Shown here piece by piece: positions 46,806 through 56,210 of a stretch of 64,000 bases of DNA (positions are counted from its first letter, which is position 1; each line of letters opens with the position of its first letter). The DNA lies in the NCBI GenBank assembly GCA_965247075.1, contig CBDFGK010000003.1:1178001-1242000 (forward strand), given 5' to 3'. Below the pieces are notes generated by a model, which worked only from the letters and a program-made list of their open reading frames with translations, was not told where the DNA came from and searched no databases. Made by a program: the position numbers and the translations under genes. Source of the stretch: CBDFGK01 sp965247075 (GTDB taxonomy: Bacteria; Pseudomonadota; Gammaproteobacteria; Pseudomonadales; Halieaceae).

Positions 46806-49445
46806 ATGCGTAATTTTTTTATTGCCGCCGGCATATTGCTGCTGCTGGCCTGTGCACCTGAATCCGATCAAGCCATTACCAAGCAGGTAGCTGCCGAACC
46901 GGGGCGTACTGTGGGTGGGTTTCTGGCGCACACAGAAGCCAGGCATCGCAAGCAGGTGGTCGTCAATCCAGCCTATACCCTGGCTATCGAACTCGATACA
47001 AGCGCCCAGGGCTATGCCGGCAAGGTCGAAATAGCCTTTTCCTACCACGGTGATGGTGCTCCCCTGACCGTAGATTTTAGCGATGGTGACGTGTTGGCGG
47101 TGCATCTGAACGGCAAGCCGATCACAGTCACGCACAACGGCCACTTCATTACCCTGCCCAGTGGTGTCCTGCAGCGCGGCAAGCAGGTGTTGTCCATTGC
47201 CTACACGCAAAACTACAGTCAGGACGGCACGGGATTGTATCGCTATACCGATCCAGTGGATGGCAAGGTTTATCTCTACAGCGACTTTGAACCTTACAAT
47301 GCCCACCGCATGTTCCCACATTTTGACCAGCCAGATCTGAAGGCCACCTATACGCTAACCGTGCAGGCGCCCGCCAACTGGCAGGTGGTCAGTACCACGC
47401 GCGAGGCTTCTGTGGTCGAGCAGGGCGAGCAACGGTTGTGGACATTTCCGACCACAGAGTTGATCAGCTCTTACGTGTTCTCGCTGCATGCGGGCGAATA
47501 CACGGTGTTCGAGGACAAGGATTTTCGCTATCCGCTGCGCTTGTTCGTGCGTCAGACCATGGCTCAATACGCCGATGCGGATGAGTGGTTTACAGTTTCC
47601 CGCCAGGGTTTTGACTTCTTTGACGAATATTTCGGCCTGCCTTACCCCTTCAAAAAATATGACCAGTTGATCGTGCCCGACTACAACAGTGGCGCCATGG
47701 AAAATATTGCCGCTGTTACCTTTAACGAGTCCTTTCTCAGCCGCGGAGAGTCTACCCGGCGTGAGCGTCTGGATCTGGCCAACGTGATCCTGCACGAAAT
47801 GGCCCACATGTGGTTTGGTGATATCACCACCATGGCCTGGTGGAACGGGTTGTGGTTGAACGAGAGTTTTGCCACCTACATGGCTGAGCTTGCTTTGGCA
47901 GGAGCCACTGAATACAAGGAAAATTGGCAGGAATTTTTTATGGGCATGAAAAACTGGGCCTATTGGGAGGACCAGTTAGTAACCACCCACTCCATTGAGC
48001 TGCCGGTGGCGACCACCGACGATGCCACCACCAATTTTGACGGCATTACCTACGGCAAGGGCGCTTCTGTGCTCAAGCAATTGGGTGCCTTGCTCGGTGC
48101 CGATGTGTTTCGCCAGGGGGTGCGTGATTACCTGGCCGCTAACGCCTGGGACAATACTGAGCTTGACGATTTTATGGGCGCCATGGCACAGGCCGCAAAC
48201 AGGGACCTGGATGGCTGGACGCAGCGCTGGTTATACCAGCCCGGTTTGAACAGTATCGAAGCTCGTTATAGCTGTGAAGACGGTAAAATTTCTTCCCTGC
48301 AGCTTATTCAGAGCGCGCCGGCTGAATATCCCGTTCTGCGGGAGCAGCGCACGCAAATTGGCCTGTATGCAATGCAGGGAGAGGTATTCGAACTCAAGGA
48401 ATCTATCCCGGTTATCTTTCGGGGTGAATCGACCCCGGTTGCGGCGGCGGTAGGTATAGTCTGTCCTGATTTTGTCTATCCCAATTATCAGGATTGGGCC
48501 TACATCAAGGTTAATCTTGATGATCGGTCTATTGCAGCGGCGCGCGCCAACATCAATGCACTACAGGATCCCATGCAGCGCACCATGGTGTGGTACGACC
48601 TGTACTCCATGGTGACTGATGCAAGGCTGCCGTTGACAGAGTACCTCGATATTCTGGCCCTCAACCTGCCTCAGGAGCAGGATCTGAGCACGGCCAGTGA
48701 TCTGTTGGGCAATTTGCGCTCCGGCTTTAGCTATCTGCACCTGGTACCGGCGGGTGCTGAGCTACTGCCGATAGTTGCCGACCGGTTCGAACCGCTGTTG
48801 TGGGAGCTGGTTGAAAACTCCAGCGGCGATGCCAGGCAGACATGGCTGGCCGGCTATATTGATACCGCCAACAACGAGACGGCTTTTCAGCGCCTGGCGG
48901 CGCTGCTTAAAGGGCCAGATGGATTTGGCCTGGACCAGGATCAGCGCTGGCGTATAGTTTTGAAACTCAACGAATTCCGTACCCCGCATCACGCCGAAAT
49001 AGCGCGCGCAGAAGCTGCGCGCGACCGCTCTTCTATTGGACAGGAGAATGCCATTCAGGCCGTGGTACTCGCTGCCAGAGAGGCCGAAAAGTGGTCGTGG
49101 ATGGAGCGCGCCACCGCCAGGGATGAGGAGTACACATTGCGCCGCAGCCGTACCATCCAGGCCGGCCTGTTTCCCCCGACCAGCCAGCGCGCCCTGGCGG
49201 CACCTTATGCGCAGCGTATGATCGACCAGTTACCTGAATTGAGTGCGAGACACGATGTTACCTTTCACAGCAATGTGACCGTTGGGCTGTTCCCGCGTCT
49301 GTGTACCGCTGAGAATGTGCAGAGGCTGAAAACGGCCAGTGTCGATTATAAAGACCTCAATGCAGCGATTGCGCGTGGACTAAAGGTATCTGCGCAAATG
49401 GATGAGCGCTGCGTCAATATTGGCGCGCTACTCGGCAGCGGGTGA
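46806..49445 (+). CDS. M1-family aminopeptidase lipoprotein
   Basis: An 879-residue PepN-like zinc aminopeptidase. A lipobox (LLAC) places the lipidated Cys at residue 16, so it is likely anchored in the envelope. The exopeptidase motif GAMEN is at residues about 297-301, and HEMAHMWFGD supplies His330, Glu331 and His334, with Glu353 as third zinc ligand (WLNESF). It trims N-terminal residues from peptides. The gene overlaps the opposite-strand DUF167 fragment by 18 bases at the 3' end. Confidence 0.88.
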   Translation: MRNFFIAAGILLLLACAPESDQAITKQVAAEPGRTVGGFLAHTEARHRKQVVVNPAYTLAIELDTSAQGYAGKVEIAFSYHGDGAPLTVDFSDGDVLAVHLNGKPITVTHNGHFITLPSGVLQRGKQVLSIAYTQNYSQDGTGLYRYTDPVDGKVYLYSDFEPYNAHRMFPHFDQPDLKATYTLTVQAPANWQVVSTTREASVVEQGEQRLWTFPTTELISSYVFSLHAGEYTVFEDKDFRYPLRLFVRQTMAQYADADEWFTVSRQGFDFFDEYFGLPYPFKKYDQLIVPDYNSGAMENIAAVTFNESFLSRGESTRRERLDLANVILHEMAHMWFGDITTMAWWNGLWLNESFATYMAELALAGATEYKENWQEFFMGMKNWAYWEDQLVTTHSIELPVATTDDATTNFDGITYGKGASVLKQLGALLGADVFRQGVRDYLAANAWDNTELDDFMGAMAQAANRDLDGWTQRWLYQPGLNSIEARYSCEDGKISSLQLIQSAPAEYPVLREQRTQIGLYAMQGEVFELKESIPVIFRGESTPVAAAVGIVCPDFVYPNYQDWAYIKVNLDDRSIAAARANINALQDPMQRTMVWYDLYSMVTDARLPLTEYLDILALNLPQEQDLSTASDLLGNLRSGFSYLHLVPAGAELLPIVADRFEPLLWELVENSSGDARQTWLAGYIDTANNETAFQRLAALLKGPDGFGLDQDQRWRIVLKLNEFRTPHHAEIARAEAARDRSSIGQENAIQAVVLAAREAEKWSWMERATARDEEYTLRRSRTIQAGLFPPTSQRALAAPYAQRMIDQLPELSARHDVTFHSNVTVGLFPRLCTAENVQRLKTASVDYKDLNAAIARGLKVSAQMDERCVNIGALLGSG

Positions 49446-49646
49446 TTTAATGCCGGCTGCTGCCAGGCGCTGCTGAAGCTGGGCGCTGTCCAGTGCCGGG
49501 GTTTTGTTCAACAAGGTTTCCACGGCCTTGTTGGCACGGCCCTTTTCCGGTGCGGCCCGCACTTTAACTTTCAGCGCCTGCCCCAGCCAGCCCACCACCA
49601 AATCGCCTGAGGAGGATGGCAGCACCTTGAGTTCCGGCTTTATCAT
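49428..49646 (-). CDS. DUF167 (YggU) family protein, short form
   Basis: A 72-residue protein with the DUF167 core VKVRAAPEKGRANKAVETLL. Typical members have about 95-100 residues and a C-terminal strand with a conserved Gly-Ser/Arg motif that is replaced here by a short helical tail, so the gene may be truncated. The function is unknown. It overlaps the M1 peptidase gene end to end. Confidence 0.6.
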   Translation of the reverse strand: MIKPELKVLPSSSGDLVVGWLGQALKVKVRAAPEKGRANKAVETLLNKTPALDSAQLQQRLAAAGIKSPAAE

Positions 49647-49713
49647 CTACCTTTGGCCTACAACTTCGAGGTAGGGCTATACTAACCTGCGTATTAGCCA
49701 AAACAGAGTGAGA

Positions 49714-50100
49714 ATGATGAAGGCGTGGGTTGTGGGGCGACACCCATCCGTCTCGGTCTCGATGATGCTGAATCAGGATCCCGAAATTATGCAATATGAG
49801 GATGGCCGTTGTTGGAGCGGCATAATTCGGGAGGGGCGTGGTGGCAGGGCGGCTATGGAACTGATTGGCAAGTTCTCACAGGGTACGCTGGAATGGAACA
49901 GCGCCGACCCCAAGCTGATGAAGCCGCTGTGGCAGGAGGTGGTTGAGGCGGCCGAACGCTATAACGAACCCGGTAAATTTACCGCCTTGATTGGCTACAA
50001 ATTACTGGCCGAGGTTATCAAGGGAGTGCCATTCAAAGATGGCGAACGGATAGAACCGGATCAACGACAGAGTCCCGCATCGTCCATACACCAGATTTGA
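49714..50100 (+). pseudogene. DUF3604 fragment
   Basis: The central 50-60 codons (SADPKLMKPLWQEVVEAAER and EPGKFTALIGYK) match an internal part of DUF3604 proteins, which are normally over 600 residues. The rest of the frame is not similar to the family. The stop codon (50098-50100) lies in the degenerate terminal CRISPR repeat. This marks the boundary between the older chromosome and the CRISPR trailer end. Confidence 0.55.
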
Positions 50101-52429
50101 CCATAGTCCGGCAGTGAACGCACCACAGTGCCTTGTTAGAGCTGTGCGCGCTTTCTAAGCTGCCTGTGCGGCAGTGAACCAGGCGGCAGACAGGGATGGT
50201 ATTAAGCTGACTTTCTAAGCTGCCTGTGCGGCAGTGAACATTTCATCCCTTTCGGCCTGGTGCATCTGGTTTTTCTAAGCTGCCTGTGCGGCAGTGAACG
50301 CTACGATTCGGAGTCAGGCGCGGGGTATCAATTTCTAAGCTGCCTGTGCGGCAGTGAACTGCGTCCGCGTGGTCTTCGTCCCGAATGTACTTTTCTAAGC
50401 TGCCTGTGCGGCAGTGAACGCACGTTAGCATTGCCCGCTCCTATTGTTAGCTTTCTAAGCTGCCTGTGCGGCAGTGAACAGCAGTGCTTCCCGGCAGCGC
50501 CTTGGATCTCATTTCTAAGCTGCCTGTGCGGCAGTGAACTGGTCGCTGCTGATCGCCCGCAGGTACTCTTTTTTCTAAGCTGCCTGTGCGGCAGTGAACG
50601 CATAATGCCGGTGAGGATGCTAATTTCAGACTTTCTAAGCTGCCTGTGCGGCAGTGAACTACGACGTTAGCCTTCTGCCCAGGGAATATCTTTTCTAAGC
50701 TGCCTGTGCGGCAGTGAACGCGATAGAGCGCGATCACGCCTACGGGGATATTTTCTAAGCTGCCTGTGCGGCAGTGAACCGTGAGTGCATCCCTGTAGCG
50801 CCTGGTGACCCTTTCTAAGCTGCCTGTGCGGCAGTGAACTGCGGCTGCGCGCGGGCAGCGGTCTAGCTGCTTTTCTAAGCTGCCTGTGCGGCAGTGAACG
50901 CATAATGCCGGTGAGGATGCTAATTTCAGACTTTCTAAGCTGCCTGTGCGGCAGTGAACTACGACGTTAGCCTTCTGCCCAGGGAATATCTTTTCTAAGC
51001 TGCCTGTGCGGCAGTGAACGCGATAGAGCGCGATCACGCCTACGGGGATATTTTCTAAGCTGCCTGTGCGGCAGTGAACCGTGAGTGCATCCCTGTAGCG
51101 CCTGGTGACCCTTTCTAAGCTGCCTGTGCGGCAGTGAACTGCGGCTGCGCGCGGGCAGCGGTCTAGCTGCTTTTCTAAGCTGCCTGTGCGGCAGTGAACG
51201 CTATGGCCGGCTATGCAGTCGAGAGGTAGCTTTCTAAGCTGCCTGTGCGGCAGTGAACACCGTGCCAAACACCAAGGCCGGCTTGTATTCTTTCTAAGCT
51301 GCCTGTGCGGCAGTGAACTATCAGTTTTGATTTGTCGTGTATCCGGTTGCTTTCTAAGCTGCCTGTGCGGCAGTGAACAACTTTGTAGTGCGGGCTGCGC
51401 ACAATCTTTTTTTCTAAGCTGCCTGTGCGGCAGTGAACGCGAGGTGGGCCAGATATGCAGTATTTTATCTTTTCTAAGCCGCCTGTGCGGCAGTGAACCG
51501 GGGACCTGGCCGCGAGCGGGTATAATGCGCTTTCTAAGCTGCCTGTGCGGCAGTGAACTTGGACAGACTTAAAGCCCTTGGCAACGGACATTTCTAAGCT
51601 GCCTGTGCGGCAGTGAACGTAAAGATGTATCCTGCGGTGTATGCGCTTTTTTTCTAAGCTGCCTGTGCGGCAGTGAACTAATGGCCGCGCTATTTACAGT
51701 GAATATCCTTTTTCTAAGCTGCCTGTGCGGCAGTGAACCGAGCGAAGGCACGTTGCTGATACCAACTCACTTTCTAAGCTGCCTGTGCGGCAGTGAACTG
51801 TCGGGGCACACGAGGGTATGATTATGGACTTTTCTAAGCTGCCTGTGCGGCAGTGAACAAATTGTCATATTCGTGGCCGCTTCGGTGAATTTTCTAAGCT
51901 GCCTGTGCGGCAGTGAACAACTGCCAAAGTCCCGGCGTTCTGTATGTTCTTTTCTAAGCTGCCTGTGCGGCAGTGAACTGTTCGGGATGACACCGGCTGA
52001 TCGCGTTTATTTTCTAAGCTGCCTGTGCGGCAGTGAACTGCTCACTCGGACGCTAGCTGGTTAGCATTTTTTTCTAAGCTGCCTGTGCGGCAGTGAACTA
52101 CCGGTATTGATGTCAGTGTCGCTGCAATTTTTTCTAAGCTGCCTGTGCGGCAGTGAACGTGGCTTGTCGCAGGCGGGCAATCCGACAGTTTTTCTAAGCT
52201 GCCTGTGCGGCAGTGAACATGCGCGTAGAAGCGCGTAATTACCGATATTCTTTCTAAGCTGCCTGTGCGGCAGTGAACGATGGAAGCCTTCCGGTCGAAA
52301 CAGTCCTTTTTTTCTAAGCTGCCTGTGCGGCAGTGAACGCAGATCGGATATGTACGCGATGGGCGGCGCTTTTCTAAGCTGCCTGTGCGGCAGTGAACTT
52401 CCAAAATCGTTGTCGCCATTGCAATTTTC
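50092..52429 (-). CRISPR. CRISPR array, leader-distal segment (39 repeats)
   Basis: Read on the minus strand the 28-bp repeat begins GTTCACTGCCGCACAGG and ends CAGCTTAGAAA, a type I-F repeat with a CTGCC/GGCAG hairpin. Spacers are 32 nt, giving a 60-bp period; one (51200-51230) is 31 nt. There are 38 near-identical repeats plus a degenerate one at 50092-50119, where only the first half (GTTCACTGCCG) is conserved, as is usual at the distal end. One repeat (51471-51498) has a T-to-C change at 51480, which leaves the stem paired through G-T. The final spacer (52399-52429) is interrupted by an insertion sequence. The transcript should run from high to low coordinates. Confidence 0.97.
50600..51199 (-). 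repeat. Tandem duplication of five spacer-repeat units
   Basis: The block 50600-50899 is repeated at 50900-51199: the five spacers starting at 50600, 50660, 50720, 50780 and 50840 recur in the same order at 50900, 50960, 51020, 51080 and 51140. The array therefore carries 57 distinct spacers among 62. This is an unequal recombination product between repeats. Confidence 0.95.
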
Positions 52430-52498
52430 GGCTATATCCGGATCTCCCAACCAATGAAATACGATCCTGATGCTGTTTTATAGAGATTAGGACCTTAC

Positions 52499-53560
52499 TC
52501 ACAGTGTACGTAAATCGCTGGGAATATGCGCAGGAATATCGAGGTCGCCAACGGTCAGGTAAATCATGTCGGCGAAGTTGTGCAGGTTACGATATCCAGA
52601 CGCTCGGTTCTTGACGATTTTGACAATGCGGTTCAGGCCTTCACCGACGGCATTGGTCAGGTTTCTATCGGTGAACGCGACGATGTTATCAAAGTGATTT
52701 CGCACCGTGGAGACAAATTGGCGCAACGAGGGGATACGGCTACGCAGGGCGGTGGTCATCCAGCGTTTCAGGAACTTCTCAGCTGAGCCACGATAACGGT
52801 AATTCCAGATGTGTTCGAACTCGTCCTTGAGCACCCAGGCGCGGTGGATACGCCGATTGGAGTTGCGCAAGCTATTGAGGAATCGAGACTGTCTCTTGGT
52901 GCGATGGCTCGAGTGCATGCTGAGCAGCCATCGCAGGCCCTTGATCGCCTTGCGCTCCCCGGTATCGAGGGCACGCCACTCGTCCTTGCGCACCTCATCC
53001 ACAGCCTGGTTCAGCGCCTTGACGACATGGAAGCGGTCGATGATGAGCGTGGCGAATTTGCGGCCCTTCAAGAAGGAAATCTCGTCGACGCCGAGAGTGA
53101 CCAGGCCACGGATTTTATGGCCGTGGCGCACCCGCGTGATGATCCGGTGCAGCAGGTCGGACAGGGTGGAGGAAGGCATCACCAGAATCTCGGCGGCGGC
53201 CTTCTGGGTCATGATCTGGCACAGGGAGCAGATCCGCCACTCCAGTCGGTAGGTGATACGTGAATAGGCTGGCGCCCAGGGGATCGTCTCCTGCACCCGC
53301 CCGTGCGTTGGGCAGCAGATCTCCTTTGGGGCATACCAGAGCAAGACCTTCATCCCCATGAGTGTGAGATCCTCCCACCGGCGCAGCTCGGTCGTATGAC
53401 GCACAATCCGGCAGCGCCGTTCACATTCGGGGCAGCGGCAGCCATTCTTGTAGGGCTTGACCGCCAGATGCAGTTCCTTGTTGCGGTTTTTGAACCAGAA
53501 CTGGGTGATTTTCATACCTTTGAGGCGTAATATCTTATACAGCAACTTCAGGTTGCTCAC
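52499..53560 (-). pseudogene. ISL3 transposase, in-frame deletion copy
   Basis: A 353-residue transposase starting GTG at 53560. It matches the 414-residue copy at 61185 except for a loss of 61 residues after KFATL, and a few substitutions (for example E for G in TGERKAIKG, and HFDN for YFDN). The N-terminal CPEC zinc finger and the first acidic residue in VDEISF remain; the segment with the second predicted catalytic Asp (CDMSRAY) is gone, so it should not catalyse transposition by itself. The deletion joins two imperfect 10-base repeats (cgccacactc and cgccacgctc). Its ends are intact, so the full copy might still mobilise it. Confidence 0.85.
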
Positions 53561-53926
53561 GGGCTTCTCCTTTTTGTTGACGGTAATCTACAGAGGGGAT
53601 GAAGCCCGTGTTTACGTGTGAATTCAAGTCATTGCATCAACATGAAATGATGGGGAAGTTCGGGTCCTCGGGGATAACTGTGGGTAAAAGAACCCCGACA
53701 TCTGTCAGCCGGACTCCGTGTGGACAGGCCGTGGATTTCACCCCGCCATCCCTGGCGAGGTGATCATGTGGATAACCCGTGGAATGTTCGTGCCTCACAT
53801 ACCACCGGTTACCCACACTAACCCACCGCCTGCCCACACTACGCCGGGGAAAGTCCAGAGGTATTCGGATAGTTTTTCAATAACAGAATTTTTTCAAAAA
53901 ACTCGTTGGGAAACCCGGATAGACCC
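53561..53926 (-). other. Non-coding 5' region of the ISL3 element
   Basis: These 366 bases between the transposase start and the right end hold no gene that I accept. They contain several DnaA-box-like 9-mers, including a perfect TTATCCACA (minus strand, at 53767-53775). The same region is found in the full copy at 60819-61184. Confidence 0.6.
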
Positions 53927-55343
53927 CAATTTTCATTTCTAAGCTGCCTGTGCGGCAGTGAACTTGCACCGGTGATTCCTGCTCCCTTTCCTGCTTTTCT
54001 AAGCTGCCTGTGCGGCAGTGAACATCAGCGCATCAATGTTACCAGGGCTATCAACTTTCTAAGCTGCCTGTGCGGCAGTGAACTTTTCTGAAGGCCTTTG
54101 CTAGCATTTATATCATTTCTAAGCTGCCTGTGCGGCAGTGAACTGTAGCCGGTGATTTGTCCGTTTTCGATGATCTTTCTAAGCTGCCTGTGCGGCAGTG
54201 AACTATCAATAACCTGTACCCATAGCGTCTCTTGCTTTCTAAGCTGCCTGTGCGGCAGTGAACCTTGGTTTTCGTTGGAATTATGGCGATTAAGTTTTCT
54301 AAGCTGCCTGTGCGGCAGTGAACGGCGTGTGATGATCCTAACGATCGCCGGGAGCTTTCTAAGCTGCCTGTGCGGCAGTGAACAGTCACAGGATTGGTAC
54401 GGTGGTGTCGATGGTTTTCTAAGCTGCCTGTGCGGCAGTGAACGAAAACTGGGTGCTCGGCGCTCGCCTTGCTGATTTCTAAGCTGCCTGTGCGGCAGTG
54501 AACTAATCAGGCAATCGCGTCCCGGGGCATCTTGTTTTCTAAGCTGCCTGTGCGGCAGTGAACAGCGAGGGGTCTGCGATTCCCCCTTGGTTGACTTTCT
54601 AAGCTGCCTGTGCGGCAGTGAACTAACGGAAGCCCAAATCCAGGCAATGTTGAACTTTCTAAGCTGCCTGTGCGGCAGTGAACCGAATGCGGAAGTGCGC
54701 GCCTTGTTTGCCGCTTTTCTAAGCTGCCTGTGCGGCAGTGAACTGGGTGTAACCGCGACACCGGAGCGGCACGACTTTCTAAGCTGCCTGTGCGGCAGTG
54801 AACGTTGTCCGATCGGTTCCGGTGTTGCTGTTCCTTTTCTAAGCTGCCTGTGCGGCAGTGAACCCGAGTTGATAGTTTCGCCGGATTATGCATTCTTTCT
54901 AAGCTGCCTGTGCGGCAGTGAACCAATACGGGCACTGGGCCAGCGCTGCGTCGTGTTTCTAAGCTGCCTGTGCGGCAGTGAACTCGGAGACGTTGGTCGG
55001 TCTCAACTCAGAGTTTTTCTAAGCTGCCTGTGCGGCAGTGAACGCTGAGTGCATCCCTCTAGCGTCTGCGTGAGCTTTCTAAGCTGCCTGTGCGGCAGTG
55101 AACCATGGCCGTGATCATTTCGTCTTTTTCGTTTTTTTCTAAGCTGCCTGTGCGGCAGTGAACCTTCGGCCATTGTTATGACTGCTGGGTTTGTCTTTCT
55201 AAGCTGCCTGTGCGGCAGTGAACTTTCCAATGGCTTTAAGTCTGTCCAGCCTGTATTTCTAAGCTGCCTGTGCGGCAGTGAACATTGAAATGTTTTCTCA
55301 TAAATTTCTGCTTTTTTTCTAAGCTGCCTGTGCGGCAGTGAAC
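53927..55343 (-). CRISPR. CRISPR array, leader-proximal segment (24 repeats)
   Basis: Twenty-four intact 28-bp repeats (first 53936-53963, last 55316-55343) with 32-nt spacers. These are the newest spacers because they lie next to the leader. The first nine bases, before the first repeat, are the second target duplication plus the single base that completes the broken spacer. Repeats are identical to the distal segment. Two spacers here match older spacers in the distal segment (see findings). Confidence 0.97.
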
Positions 55344-55655
55344 CCTGCGCCGATGGTAAAAATCTAATTTACAACAGACACTTAGCAAGTATTTGGCAAT
55401 TTTACCAATGCTTTTCGGTGGTTGCTTAACTTATTGATTTATACTATCTTTTTAAGGAGCGGCTTTTTTTGGTTAAAATATAGATTTTAATCTAATCAAG
55501 CAATGTACTTTTAGATGTGGTAAGTAATTCTCATTGGTAACAACATTTCCTCTCGTTTTATCCTTGAACTCATTTATGGTTTTTTAAGCATTTGTGTTCT
55601 TTTACGCTATATTCCAATCACTCCTTGTATTTAAAATCAAACTTATCCAGATTTA
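55344..55655 (-). promoter_or_regulatory. CRISPR leader, AT-rich
   Basis: This 312-bp non-coding region between cas6f and the first repeat is AT-rich, unlike the array. It contains a perfect IHF consensus site (next entry) and runs of T and A typical of type I-F leaders. It should contain the array promoter, but several AT-rich boxes make it impossible to pick the -10 by eye. The conserved sequence next to the repeat (tcggcgcagg) should guide spacer integration. Confidence 0.75.
55427..55439 (-). promoter_or_regulatory. IHF binding site in the leader
   Basis: Minus strand AATCAATAAGTTA fits the IHF consensus WATCAANNNNTTR without mismatch. It is centred about 90 bp from the first repeat. IHF bending of the leader is required for spacer integration in type I-F arrays, so the position and match make it functional on family knowledge. 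Confidence 0.6.
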
Positions 55656-56210
55656 TTATTCAAACCAGGGAACAGTGGCTTGTTTGCTTAAACCAAAAAA
55701 ATCAAACAGACCTGATGTCGGTGTATCAACAATATCGCCAAATGCAATGTATCGTCTATGTTTGTTTTTATTAGAGGTGCTTTCTAACTCAAAATAAGGA
55801 TTATCAATCCCCTTAGAAAACATTTTTGCTTTATAGTGTTTTGCTTGCTCAGGCGTGATTGACCCTCGTTTAATTAAACGCCTGAGTTTTGCCTCGGTCA
55901 TGTTCGATTGCACTCTTGAGATAGTTCTATGCATGACATCATCCGGGATTTTCAAACTATCCGTTAATTGGCAATAACCCGCCAAGCCACCTAAAAAATT
56001 CATCTCGCACAGCACTGCTAATCTATCTTGTGTTGAATGCAGGCGAATTGTTTTGCCTAATATGATTTTATATTCTGGAAAACTTACCCCCACATCAGTT
56101 GATTGCAGGTTAAATAATGCTTTGTGCAATTTGGTATAAACCTTGTTAAGCAAGATATTTTCTCGCATTTCGGCATCTGGTTTAATTTTCACATCAATGT
56201 AATGGTTCAT
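55656..56210 (-). CDS. cas6f: Cas6f (Csy4) CRISPR RNA endoribonuclease
   Basis: A 184-residue protein aligned with Pseudomonas Csy4: MNHYIDVKIKPD at the start, the catalytic His29 in KLHKALF, GVSFPEYK, and the arginine-rich recognition helix in EAKLRRLIKRG. It cuts the repeat hairpin and stays bound to the 3' handle of the crRNA. The ATG overlaps the Cas5fv stop by four bases (ATGA), so translation is coupled. It is the last gene of the operon. Base composition is AT-rich, like its upstream neighbours. Confidence 0.93.
   Translation of the reverse strand: MNHYIDVKIKPDAEMRENILLNKVYTKLHKALFNLQSTDVGVSFPEYKIILGKTIRLHSTQDRLAVLCEMNFLGGLAGYCQLTDSLKIPDDVMHRTISRVQSNMTEAKLRRLIKRGSITPEQAKHYKAKMFSKGIDNPYFELESTSNKNKHRRYIAFGDIVDTPTSGLFDFFGLSKQATVPWFE

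Larger units (their letters stand above)
52430..53926 (-). mobile_element. ISL3-family insertion sequence, internally deleted copy, inside a spacer
   Basis: The element is 1497 bp with terminal inverted repeats GGCTATATCCGGATCTCCC and GGGTCTATCCGGGTTTCCC (18 of the first 22 bases match). It is flanked by the 8-bp direct repeats CAATTTTC at 52422-52429 and 53927-53934, the target size of the ISL3 family. It lies in the last spacer before the leader-proximal segment, on the same strand as array transcription. It is 183 bp shorter than the copy at 60819-62498, all due to one internal deletion. Confidence 0.95.

Noticed and set aside
50243..52450. Several open frames of 60-270 codons through the CRISPR array, with repeated CLCGSE or VHCRTGSLE words
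   Set aside because: The 60-bp period is a multiple of three, so the repeat keeps a frame open and the words are translations of the repeat; they are not genes.
53954..55230. Open frames across the leader-proximal array segment
   Set aside because: Same artefact of the in-frame 60-bp repeat period.
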